A DNA stretch of 40,086 bases from JBGCEZ01 sp045106735. Lineage in GTDB: Bacteria > Planctomycetota > Phycisphaerae > Phycisphaerales > SM1A02. A program made the translations under genes and the position numbers. The notes under the pieces were generated by a model. That model saw only the letters and a program-made list of their open reading frames with translations. It did no database searches and was not told where the DNA came from. Positions 16,463 to 25,021 of this stretch are shown in pieces (the first letter of the stretch is position 1; every line of letters starts with the position of its first letter). The stretch spans positions 1-40,086 of the forward strand of contig JBGCEZ010000042.1 in assembly GCA_045106735.1 (NCBI GenBank), given 5' to 3'.

Positions 16463-17083
16463 CGTATTCCGCCACTGGCTGTTGATGTCCACCAATCTCA
16501 ATCTGATGCCGGCCAGATATGCGTGTGCGGATTCGTGACAGCAGAGGGCGAGATTGCGGTGGGGGCGTTTGCGTCTCACGCTTCGAGGCGTTCGGGCGTT
16601 CGGGCGTTCGGGCGTCCGGGCGACCGGTGCGTCCCGGCGGCCAGACGTCCTGTGCGTCCGATGCGTCCGATGCGTCCGGTGCGTTCGATATGTTCGATGC
16701 GTTCGCGGGTGTTCGGATTTCGGTCCGACCTTGCTCGGTTGGGTCGTGGGCCGGCGAAGCTGCCCCGTCCGAAGGTCGCCCGGGCGACGGGATGCGTCGG
16801 CGGTTCATGCGGGACCATTCGAGCACGATGCGCGATGCTCGGCCGTCGTTCGCCCCGACGGAACTCCGGTTGCTGCGGGCCGCTTCTGCGCGGTCTTGGA
16901 TTGGCCATGCCGATAACGCTCGGTCCATGTCCTGGGTTCCGGTGGCGCCGGATTGGACCGACTCATCCGCCGAGCGTTCCGGGGGATGGGTGATCTCACG
17001 GCGTGTCATCAACGATCTGCGACTCAGGTAGCCCAGCACTTGGTTGAGGTTGCGTGCTTGGGTGATGTCCGGGGGGACCAGTG
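16463..17083. other. Divergent intergenic region with short tandem repeats
   Basis: This 621-base stretch separates a dockerin gene (leftward) from the histidine kinase gene (rightward). It carries two microsatellite-like blocks, listed separately. I see no supported gene; open frames on both strands merely translate the repeats. Promoters for both neighbours must lie here but were not recognised. Confidence 0.5.
16588..16705. repeat. Short tandem repeats: 8-mer block and degenerate 9-mer block
   Basis: From about 16588 to 16620 the unit CGTTCGGG repeats about four times with drift. From about 16653 to 16705 the 9-mer GCGTCCGAT repeats five to six times, passing to GCGTTCGAT. Such runs are prone to copy-number change. 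Confidence 0.75.
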
Positions 17084-20000
17084 ATGACGCGCAGAGCAGA
17101 CGGCGGAGATGCAGATGTTGTGGCGTTGACGGCTGATCCACCACCACGCCGCAGGTTCTTGCGTGACCCATGGACGTGGTGCGTGGCGATTGGTGGAATC
17201 GTGGTGGGCGGGCTCACCGTGCATCGCACCGTCAGTCCTCCTGTTTGTGGGCTCACGCTGGCTCGGGATTCCATGCACGACGCCAGCGCTGCGTTGGCCA
17301 GTGACGTCGTCCGAGAAACCATGCCGTCGATCCAGGCCGGCCGGTACGTCGCCGAACAGGCAGGGGTGCGCGATGCCCTCATCGACGGTGACCGAGCCGC
17401 TCTGGTCCAGATTTGCAACGCCGCTGTCCAGACCAGCGCCGGGACCAACATCGTTGCGATCTTTGATGGCGAGGGCCGGATCTCGGCGATCAACACGGTT
17501 GACGCGAACGGTCAAGCGTTTCCGTCGGAGCGCGTCGCTCGGATCCTTGGGACCTCGTTCGAAAACCGAGCCATCGTTCAGGATTGCCTTGGGCGGTCGG
17601 GAACCGAACAACTCGCGTTTCAGACGAACTGCGGGCTGACCCAGACCCTCTTTGATTCATCCCGTTTGGCGATTGCGCACTCAACCCCGATTCGAAACGA
17701 AGACAGGGAAGTCATCGGGGTTGTCAGCACGCGGGCAGATGTTGATCTGTTGGCTGATCTGGCGATGGCGAGAGCGATGGCCAGCAATGAAGGCCATTGC
17801 GCATTCGTGACCTCGGATGGGGCATACTTTTCGGGGCTCCCTTCCGAATCTGACCAGATCGTACCGCAGGATGCACTGCAGTCGGTGCTTCGCTCAATGC
17901 ATGCAAGTGGTGTCAACAGCGCCGTTGAGATCATCGACGAACACGCCATTGCGATCACGCAGATGGCGGAGCTCGACATGATGGACGGCGCGGAACTCTT
18001 CGCGCTCGCCAGTGCTCCAAGTTCCTGGGTCCGCTCGCGACAACGATTGGCGATGTTGGATGCCGTGGCCTGGCCGGCGGCGTTCCTTGGCGTCATTCTC
18101 TTGCTGGGCGTCGGTCGTGTCGCGTTCTGGCGCGTCCGGATGCTGGCGGAACATTCGACCACGCTGGCCGACGAACTGGGTCGTTCCCGATCCGAATTGG
18201 AAACTGCCGTCGAGCGCTTGCGGATTCAACGACGAGACGCGGATCTCGCGCTTGCATCGTCGAACATCGGCTACTGGGATCTTGATGTTGCCTCCGGCGC
18301 TGTCCGGGCGAGTGATCACCTGCTGGCGAACTTTGGAATCTCCGAGTCCGATGGAACCGGGACCTTCGAAGATCTGGTCGGTCGCGTCCATCCGGATGAC
18401 ATTGAGCATGTTCGGTCGCAATTCGCCACGACTTCCGACAAGCAGCACAACCTCGTTGACATGACGTACCGACTCCCGAACGGTTCCGGGGGATACCGCA
18501 CCATGCGATCGATTGGAACGGTCGTTGAACGCGACGATGAAGGTGCGGCGGTCCGCATTCTTGGAACCCAGGTCGATATCGATGATCTGCTCCAAGCCGA
18601 GAATCGTCTGGCGTTGGCGATGAAGGCGTCGGGCATCGGGCTTTGGGACTGGGACATCGAGTCGGACGGCACGTTCTTCAGCGATACGTTCTACACCATG
18701 CTCGGGTACGATCCGGGAGACCTGCCCATGACGTTGAACACGTGGTCTTCGCTGTGCCATGACGAGGATCGCGATCGTACGTTCGAAGCAATTGCCGAAC
18801 ATCATGCTGGCGCGACCGAAATCTACTCCTGTGAACACCGGCTGCGCACCAAGGACGGGAATTGGACGTGGATTCATGGAGTTGGTGAAGTCGTTGAGCG
18901 GAATGCCAATGGGTCGCCCAAACGAATGATCGGGGTCCATGTTGACATCGATGCGACCAAGCGCATGGACTTGGCAATGCGTTCGGCGATCGCGGTGCGA
19001 CCGGGTATCGGTGATACGCAGAATCTCAACGAGATCTGCCGGGCAGTGGCTGGTGTGCTTGGCGTCGGATTCGTCGGCATCGCTCGTCCGGTCGAACGAA
19101 ATGGGAAGGCGGCGGCGGATCTCATTGCCGGCTGGTCGGAAGAGGGGCCTGTGCAGCCATTCAAGTACTGGTTGGCGGGGTCGCCCTGTGCGGAGGCGCT
19201 TGAGAATGAGATCTGCATCGTGCCAAGTGGCGTTGCTCAGGCGTATCCCGAGGACGTGCTTCTGGTGGAGATGGGAGCGGAGTCATACGCCGGAATGCGC
19301 CTGCACGACAGCAATGGCCGACGCATCGGCTTGTTGGTGACCGTTCATACGGAACCGATGCTTCAGGGCTTGAACGTTGAGTCGACCCTCAAGCTGTTCG
19401 GGTCTCGGGTGGCATCCGAGCTGGAGCGGATGGACAACGAGGCTGGTCTCCGCAAAGCACGCGATGCGGCCCAGGAAGCGAGCAAGTCCAAGAGCGAGTT
19501 CTTGGCCAACATGAGCCACGAGATCCGGACCCCCATGACGGCAATTCTGGGGTACTCGGATCTGTTGTGTGGCGACTTTGCGGGCGATCCGGCCCAGTCC
19601 GCCGAGGCAGTGGCGTCGATCCACGCCAACGCGCGGCATCTCCTGACCGTGATCAACGACATCCTGGACGTCTCGAAGATCGAAGCGGGTCAGATGCAGG
19701 TTGAAGAGATTGCCGTCAATCCAAGTGTGGTGATCGAGGAAGCGATGGCACTCTGTCGCCCACGAGCCGAGGGCAAGGGGCTCGATTTCCAGGTGGAGTA
19801 CGAGTCGGCCATGCCGGTCGAGATCCGTTCAGATCCCACCCGTTTGCGACAGATTGTGCTCAACCTCCTGGGCAATGCACTGAAGTTCACCGAGTCGGGC
19901 AGCATCACGGTCCGGGCATCTTGCGATCCGGAGAATCAATCGCTTTCGATCCATGTTGTGGATACCGGCATCGGGATGACGATCGAGCAACTCATGAAGT

Positions 20001-20683
20001 TGCAGCACTTTGAAGCGTTCGCCCAGGCGGACACGAGTACGACGCGCAACTACGGGGGAACGGGACTGGGGATGCGCATCTCCAATGCACTGGCTGAGAT
20101 GCTTGGCGGTTGGATCTCGATCGATTCGGACGAGGGAGTCGGCAGCACGTTCACGGTCGCGATCGCGACGGGCAACCTGGATGGAGTCGCGTTGATCGCT
20201 CCGGATGCCGTCGCGCAGACCCTCATTGCTTCCCGCGTCTCGGCGAAGGACCCCGCGGCGAAGAAGGATGAGGCCAAGCCGCTTGCGGGCATGCGTGTTC
20301 TGTTGGCCGAAGACGGCCCGGACAACCAACGATTGATCTCATTCCATCTCAAGAAGGCCGGGGCCGACGTGATCATCTGTGACAACGGTCGGATTGCGGC
20401 GGAACATGTCGAGGCGGGAGATCCAGCCGTCCAGCCGCAGGTTGTCCTGATGGACATGCAGATGCCCGAGCTTGACGGATACTCGGCCACACGCCGGCTT
20501 CGTGAAGGCGGTTGCACGCTCCCCATCATCGCGCTCACCGCCCACGCAATGGAAGGGGATCGGGAACGCTGCCTTGATGCAGGATGCGATGAGTACCTGA
20601 CCAAGCCAATCGACAAGGTTCAGTTGGTGAAGACCTGCTTGGAGTGGTCCCAAGGCCGGTACGTGGCTCGGGACGCGGCGTGA
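17084..20683 (+). CDS. Hybrid sensor histidine kinase/response regulator (Cache-PAS-PAS-GAF-HisKA-HATPase-REC)
   Basis: The 1199-residue membrane kinase has a first membrane helix (about 29-48), a periplasmic double-Cache-like sensor (about 50-320) and a second helix (about 325-347). Two PAS domains (about 385-505 and 510-630; both with GxWDxD-type starts) and a GAF domain (about 640-790) follow. HisKA comes next with the phosphorylated His812 in NMSHEIRTPM, then a HATPase with LNLLGNALKF, DTGIGM and GGTGLGM boxes. A C-terminal receiver has the phosphorylated Asp1124 in VLMDMQMPELDG and the conserved TKP. The ATG at 17084 has GGGGGGA 6 bases upstream. It would sense an extracellular small molecule and pass phosphate internally. 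No DNA-binding partner is adjacent, so the output is unknown. Confidence 0.95.
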   Translation: MTRRADGGDADVVALTADPPPRRRFLRDPWTWCVAIGGIVVGGLTVHRTVSPPVCGLTLARDSMHDASAALASDVVRETMPSIQAGRYVAEQAGVRDALIDGDRAALVQICNAAVQTSAGTNIVAIFDGEGRISAINTVDANGQAFPSERVARILGTSFENRAIVQDCLGRSGTEQLAFQTNCGLTQTLFDSSRLAIAHSTPIRNEDREVIGVVSTRADVDLLADLAMARAMASNEGHCAFVTSDGAYFSGLPSESDQIVPQDALQSVLRSMHASGVNSAVEIIDEHAIAITQMAELDMMDGAELFALASAPSSWVRSRQRLAMLDAVAWPAAFLGVILLLGVGRVAFWRVRMLAEHSTTLADELGRSRSELETAVERLRIQRRDADLALASSNIGYWDLDVASGAVRASDHLLANFGISESDGTGTFEDLVGRVHPDDIEHVRSQFATTSDKQHNLVDMTYRLPNGSGGYRTMRSIGTVVERDDEGAAVRILGTQVDIDDLLQAENRLALAMKASGIGLWDWDIESDGTFFSDTFYTMLGYDPGDLPMTLNTWSSLCHDEDRDRTFEAIAEHHAGATEIYSCEHRLRTKDGNWTWIHGVGEVVERNANGSPKRMIGVHVDIDATKRMDLAMRSAIAVRPGIGDTQNLNEICRAVAGVLGVGFVGIARPVERNGKAAADLIAGWSEEGPVQPFKYWLAGSPCAEALENEICIVPSGVAQAYPEDVLLVEMGAESYAGMRLHDSNGRRIGLLVTVHTEPMLQGLNVESTLKLFGSRVASELERMDNEAGLRKARDAAQEASKSKSEFLANMSHEIRTPMTAILGYSDLLCGDFAGDPAQSAEAVASIHANARHLLTVINDILDVSKIEAGQMQVEEIAVNPSVVIEEAMALCRPRAEGKGLDFQVEYESAMPVEIRSDPTRLRQIVLNLLGNALKFTESGSITVRASCDPENQSLSIHVVDTGIGMTIEQLMKLQHFEAFAQADTSTTRNYGGTGLGMRISNALAEMLGGWISIDSDEGVGSTFTVAIATGNLDGVALIAPDAVAQTLIASRVSAKDPAAKKDEAKPLAGMRVLLAEDGPDNQRLISFHLKKAGADVIICDNGRIAAEHVEAGDPAVQPQVVLMDMQMPELDGYSATRRLREGGCTLPIIALTAHAMEGDRERCLDAGCDEYLTKPIDKVQLVKTCLEWSQGRYVARDAA

Positions 20684-20833
20684 TGTGCAGTTCTTGGAAC
20701 GGCTGAGCGAACGAAGGCGAGGCGTCGCCACCCGTCCAGCAGGTTCGAGCGAGTTCGAGCTCTCTCAGGGAACTGAGAATGTAGAAAGGCCACTCCGGGC
20801 GGACGCTCATGACGCCCTGGGGTTGAGGCCGTC

Positions 20834-21700
20834 ATGTCTGCGTTGCACCGGATGAAGATTCGCTTTCCACGGTCGCGGCCGTCGGGTATTCCCCGTGGTG
20901 GCCTCGCGATCGCCGTCCTTGCATGTGCCGTCGCGACCATTGTTGTAGGCATCGTTGGTCGTCCTATCTGGAATCCGTACTGGGTTTCGTTGACCGGAGG
21001 TCGGACGGTGGAGGAGGCGATCACTGCACTCACGGACGCCCGTGGACGGATCGTCAAGGCGACGGAAGACGCCGGGCTCGACTATCCGCCCGCCGAAGTG
21101 GTCTTGGTCGCCTACAAGAACGAACGTCGCCTGGAGATTTGGGGGCGTGCCTCGGCGGCGGGGGAGCTGGCGAATTCCGCGACGCCGCCGAGTATCGCGA
21201 CCATCACCGCGCCCCAGACGGTTCTCCCTGCGGCGACAGACGAATTCCCATGGATCTGCATCGGTCATCGATCGATTCTGGCGGCGAGTGGCGGCCCCGG
21301 ACCGAAGCTGCGCGAAGGGGATCGGCAAGTGCCTGAAGGTGTGTACGCGATCATCGGACTGAACCCGAACAGTGCGTACCACCTGTCGATGAAGCTCGAC
21401 TATCCGAATGCCGACGATCGTGTGCGAGCCGCGGCGGACGGTCGTGACGATCCGGGATCGAACATCTTCATCCACGGGCGTGATCGGTCGATCGGTTGCC
21501 TCGCCATGGGGGATCCCGTGATCGAAGAGTTGTTTGTGCTGGTCCACGATGTGGGCGTGGACGCAACGAAGGTGGTGATTGCCCCGCACGACCCGCGAGC
21601 AGCCAGTCTGGTGCCGCCCTCCGATGCGCCCGCGTGGACGGCAGAGCGGTACGCGAACATCGAGGCGGCGATCGATCGGCTGACGGGCGTGCCGCGCTGA
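20834..21700 (+). CDS. L,D-transpeptidase (YkuD/ErfK-type catalytic domain), membrane-anchored
   Basis: The 288-residue protein has an N-terminal membrane anchor (hydrophobic GGLAIAVLACAVATIVVGIV, about 22-41) and a periplasmic domain ending in the L,D-transpeptidase signature IHGRDRSIGCLAM. This has His214 and catalytic Cys222. Such enzymes make 3-3 peptidoglycan cross-links or attach proteins to peptidoglycan. GPGPKLREGDRQVPEGVYAI upstream of the active site is typical of the YafK-like subgroup. GAGG-like sequence (TTGAGG) precedes the ATG at 20834. It lies 150 bases after the kinase gene in the same direction and may share its transcript. Its presence supports a peptidoglycan wall. Confidence 0.88.
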   Translation: MSALHRMKIRFPRSRPSGIPRGGLAIAVLACAVATIVVGIVGRPIWNPYWVSLTGGRTVEEAITALTDARGRIVKATEDAGLDYPPAEVVLVAYKNERRLEIWGRASAAGELANSATPPSIATITAPQTVLPAATDEFPWICIGHRSILAASGGPGPKLREGDRQVPEGVYAIIGLNPNSAYHLSMKLDYPNADDRVRAAADGRDDPGSNIFIHGRDRSIGCLAMGDPVIEELFVLVHDVGVDATKVVIAPHDPRAASLVPPSDAPAWTAERYANIEAAIDRLTGVPR

Positions 21701-21798
21701 GGGCGAGAGATGCGTGCGTGACACGATCGGATACGTCTCTGGTCCGGCCACCCATGGTTCGGGGCACTGCGTGCATTCGCGAGAGGTGGACGCGGTTT

Positions 21799-23403
21799 TC
21801 AATCCGTGACGCGCGGAAGGCGGATGGAGAAGCCATTCTGATGCAGCGTGACCGCGATCGCAGGTCTCGTGTCGGCCGTGTCATCGGCCGTGTCATCGGC
21901 CGTGTCATCGGTCGCGTTGGCGCTCGTGAGGTCAAATTCAAGTTCTGCGGCGACGCTGAGGAAGCGGAAGCGATGTGGAGCCGATATTGCCCCCTCGCTG
22001 ACCCCTTCGGCCGGTTCGCGATGGGCTGGTACCACACGTTGTCTCGGTTGCGGAACCAGCCGTGCGGCGAGGCGGCGGCCAAATCGTTCGATTTCGAATC
22101 GCATGCCGGCCCGGTTTTCGTACACGCCGATCAGTCGATCCAGGTGGCCCGCATCGACTTCGGGCAGTGGACGGATCACCAGTGGGTCAACCGCTGCATC
22201 GCTTGCAAGATCACGCATCAGTCGCCCGGCCGACGCGCTGACCGCATTGTCAGCTGATCCGGCCAAGGCGACGACGAACGTGTTTCGTTCTCGGTTGATC
22301 AGCAGGCTGGAGGAGTACCCGCCGGTCATGCCATCGTGCGTCAACGTGCCAGGGCCCAACCCTGCCGCCGGCGGCAACACATGCCATCCGAGGCCGAGCG
22401 TCACGCCGCTGACTGGGTCGTGGAACCGTGGTTGGTGGGTCATGAGCAGTGCGCGCTCAACGCGGGCGACGTCGGGGTCCTCGTTCGAGCCATCGGCGGC
22501 AAGATTGACCTGGGCGAAACGCGCGAGATCGCTGATCGTGGTGATGAGTCCGCCGCACGGGGCGAGGGAATCAAACCCGTCCCAGCGGGCGGTGGGGAGG
22601 CCGTGCGCGGTGGGGGCAACGAGGCGCCCGGTGAACTCCGACGGGACGGTCAGCATGGTGTCGTCGAGGCCGAGGGGTGCCAGGATGCGTTCGGTCAGCA
22701 GGCGTTCGAAGCTCATTCCGGCGTGGTCGGCGAGTACTTGACCCAGCAGACCGGAACCAAGATTGGAGTACTCGTAGGCTGAGCCCGGAGCGCGCACGAG
22801 TCGGTGTTCATCGACGAAGGTGTACAGAAGTTCGGCGTTGTAGCCGTCGTACGGATCGTCGGGATCGGGCACCGGCAGATTGTCCGGCAAACGCGGAAAG
22901 CCACTCGTATGCGTGGCCAAGTGCCAAAGCCGTATCGGGCCGTCTGGGTGGGCGGGCGCGGTGATTGCGTCGGGGAGCAAATCGTCCAATGGCGTGTCGA
23001 GCTGGACCTCGCCACGAAGGGTCATCTCTGCAAGTAAGGCAGCAGTGAAGAGTTTGGTAATCGAGCCCATTTCGTAGAGGTCAATGTCGACACGTTCTTC
23101 GGGAGCTGAGGGGTGTTCGGAGCCCGTCGTCGAATGTGCAACACCAGCCGCGAAACTGAACCGCGGGACGATTCCCGAGGCGGCCAATGGCTTTGTGTGG
23201 CGGGCGACGGCGGCGCGGACTTCACGGATGTCAGTTTGGTCGGTCGGTGGACTTCCAATCGGCCGAGGCAACGGGTCCGACGAACTCGCTTGACGTGAAA
23301 CCGCGTTCACCTGACGGGTGGCGACCAGGCACAGCGTGAAGCAGAGGGCGAGAGATGCGGCCAGCCGGACAGCCGAAGGAGGCAATGTCGAATCGTGGGT
23401 CAT
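21799..23403 (-). CDS. Class-C beta-lactamase-fold serine hydrolase, exported
   Basis: The 534-residue protein has a Sec signal (about 1-34, hydrophobic LAASLALCFTLCLVA). It carries the serine beta-lactamase/DD-peptidase motifs: SITK (Ser114, Lys117) and YSN (Tyr212-Ser-Asn), with THTSG at about 164-168. The third motif (KTG or HxG) may be the HDG in LTHDGMTGGYSS, around residue 350. The family includes DD-peptidases, esterases and class C beta-lactamases, and the sequence does not decide the substrate. The C-terminal 110 residues form a beta domain with a repeated Asp-Asp-Thr-Ala insert coded by a 12-base tandem repeat near 21882-21925. It is convergent with the L,D-transpeptidase gene; a cell-wall role is plausible. 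Confidence 0.87.
   Translation of the reverse strand: MTHDSTLPPSAVRLAASLALCFTLCLVATRQVNAVSRQASSSDPLPRPIGSPPTDQTDIREVRAAVARHTKPLAASGIVPRFSFAAGVAHSTTGSEHPSAPEERVDIDLYEMGSITKLFTAALLAEMTLRGEVQLDTPLDDLLPDAITAPAHPDGPIRLWHLATHTSGFPRLPDNLPVPDPDDPYDGYNAELLYTFVDEHRLVRAPGSAYEYSNLGSGLLGQVLADHAGMSFERLLTERILAPLGLDDTMLTVPSEFTGRLVAPTAHGLPTARWDGFDSLAPCGGLITTISDLARFAQVNLAADGSNEDPDVARVERALLMTHQPRFHDPVSGVTLGLGWHVLPPAAGLGPGTLTHDGMTGGYSSSLLINRERNTFVVALAGSADNAVSASAGRLMRDLASDAAVDPLVIRPLPEVDAGHLDRLIGVYENRAGMRFEIERFGRRLAARLVPQPRQRVVPAHREPAEGVSEGAISAPHRFRFLSVAAELEFDLTSANATDDTADDTADDTADTRPAIAVTLHQNGFSIRLPRVTD
21878..21925 (-). repeat. 12-base tandem repeat inside the serine hydrolase gene
   Basis: The plus-strand unit CGGCCGTGTCAT is repeated three to four times. 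It encodes (Asp-Asp-Thr-Ala)n on the minus strand and is in frame, so copy-number change would keep the gene open. Confidence 0.85.
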
Positions 23404-23582
23404 GTGGAGGCGCTCCAGTCGTTCGAAAGGTCCCCTTCAGCCGACCGGTCAACGGATTGCCGGGCAATGAGACTGACGACACGGTAACCCCCCAAGGATC
23501 CGGCTGCGTTCGGTGCGGCCTGTGGCCGCCGCAGCGCTGAACATGTGACCGGGGAGTGTGAAGCCCCTGGTTCGATGAGCCC

Positions 23583-24224
23583 ATGGTTCGAGGCCGCACG
23601 ATCTTCTTGACAGTGATCGGAATCCTCGTCGCCCTGCAGATGCTGTTCGTCGCCACTTCGCTGGCCCCGCACGCCCTTCAAATCGTTGGGTTCTTGATAC
23701 TCAGCGGTGGTGGGGAGCCCATGCCGCCATTGACGGGTCTGCATGCCGCCACTAAAGCGTGCGACGTGGAGCAGGTAGCCAGCATGCTGGCCGATGGTGC
23801 GACGGCTGACCTTGCCCTCGGTCCGGATGCAAGCTTCATGTCTGGCGCCACGCCGTTGCACATCGCGGCTGGCGTGGGGTGCCGGGAGATCGGCGAAATG
23901 CGGCTGGATGCCGGAGCAGATGGGGAGGCTCGAATTGATGGGGGATGGTCGCCACTCCACCTGGCGACGGATCCGGGCACGATCGATGCGTTGGTTCGCC
24001 GCGGCGCCAATGTCGATGCGCGGGGGTTTGGCGGCCGGGCGCCGGTCATGGCCCGCGTGACCGGTTCGTCTGCGACAGAGAACGCGTTGGCAATCGATGC
24101 GCTCGTTGCCAACGGGGCGGACCTGACGATTCGGGATGACGCGGGAGAGACGGCGGCGGACCTCGCTCGCAGATTCGGGAATCTTCAGATCGCGGGACGG
24201 CTTGAAGGGCTCGGCGGTCGATGA
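23583..24224 (+). CDS. Ankyrin-repeat protein with N-terminal membrane helix
   Basis: The 213-residue product has a hydrophobic N-terminal segment (about 6-42, TIFLTVIGILVALQMLFVA and a second stretch). It likely acts as a signal or membrane anchor. Four ankyrin-type repeats follow (LHAATKACDVEQVASML, ATPLHIAAGVGCREI, WSPLHLATDPGTIDALVRRG, ALVANGADLTIRDDAGETAADLA). Ankyrin repeats bind proteins; the partner is unknown. The ATG at 23583 has only a weak ribosome binding site. It is divergent from the serine hydrolase (180 bases between starts) and is followed by two membrane-protein genes on the same strand. Confidence 0.82.
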   Translation: MVRGRTIFLTVIGILVALQMLFVATSLAPHALQIVGFLILSGGGEPMPPLTGLHAATKACDVEQVASMLADGATADLALGPDASFMSGATPLHIAAGVGCREIGEMRLDAGADGEARIDGGWSPLHLATDPGTIDALVRRGANVDARGFGGRAPVMARVTGSSATENALAIDALVANGADLTIRDDAGETAADLARRFGNLQIAGRLEGLGGR

Positions 24225-24318
24225 ACGTGGGCTCGAGCGAGAATCATGGGCAACGCAGCGATGATCTTTCGGCGCCGAGTTCGCCGCCGTCGGTACCAAC
24301 CGAAGAGAGCGAGGCGTC

Positions 24319-24903
24319 ATGACGCGACCACAGTGCGGGTTCGGTCTCAGCGTCATTCTGCTGTGCTGGTACGGCATGATGGTGATCCACGAATTCGGAC
24401 ACATGGTCGCGGCGTGGGGCACGGGCGGCTCCGTGGTTCGCGTCATCTTGCATCCATTCGCCCTCTCGCGCACCGACGTCGCGCCGAATCCCGAACCGCT
24501 GCTCGTCGTCTGGGCGGGTCCCGTGATCGGATGCGCGCTGCCGCTTGTGGCGTGGCTTTGGGTTCGGTTCGTGGGCTGGCGATCGATCGGATCGCGCGGC
24601 ATCCTTCTCGTCCGGTTCTTCGCGGGCTTCTGCCTGGTGGCGAACGGGGCCTCTCTCGGCGGCGGAGCGTGGGGCGGCATTGGCGATGCTGGTGAGATGC
24701 AGCGCCTCGGGTCGCCGACCTGGGCACTCCTGGCGTTTGGGGCGGTGGCGGAGCCTCTCGGATTTTTGCTCTGGCCCGAAGCAGGACCGGCGTTTGGGCG
24801 GGGACGGGAGCCTCTTCCGGTCACTCGTTTTCTGGCGACGATCGCGGCATCAATCTTGTTGACGCTGGTCGTGGCCGGAGCGGTATTCAGCGCGCGGGCG
24901 TAA
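24319..24903 (+). CDS. Polytopic membrane protein with HEFGH motif, M50-like metalloprotease
   Basis: The 194-residue protein has four to five membrane segments. The first carries HEFGH (about residues 24-28), matching the zinc-binding HExxH of site-2-type (M50) intramembrane proteases. PNPEPLLVVWAGPVIG and IGDAGEM could give the later metal ligand, but the classic second M50 motif (NxxPxxxLDG) is not clear. The function is therefore only a probable intramembrane or membrane-bound protease. GAGG lies 5 bases before the ATG at 24319. It follows the ankyrin gene by 94 bases and precedes the DUF2339 gene by 118 bases, all on the plus strand. Confidence 0.75.
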   Translation: MTRPQCGFGLSVILLCWYGMMVIHEFGHMVAAWGTGGSVVRVILHPFALSRTDVAPNPEPLLVVWAGPVIGCALPLVAWLWVRFVGWRSIGSRGILLVRFFAGFCLVANGASLGGGAWGGIGDAGEMQRLGSPTWALLAFGAVAEPLGFLLWPEAGPAFGRGREPLPVTRFLATIAASILLTLVVAGAVFSARA

Positions 24904-25021
24904 GGGTTGAGGCCGTGGCCAGCGGCCCGTAGGCGCGTGGGAATTGCGGCGCGTGAAAGCGGCGGGCGGGCAATCGGTATCATCGGCAATGCATCCGATT
25001 TCCCGCGAGGGGGCCCGACCG

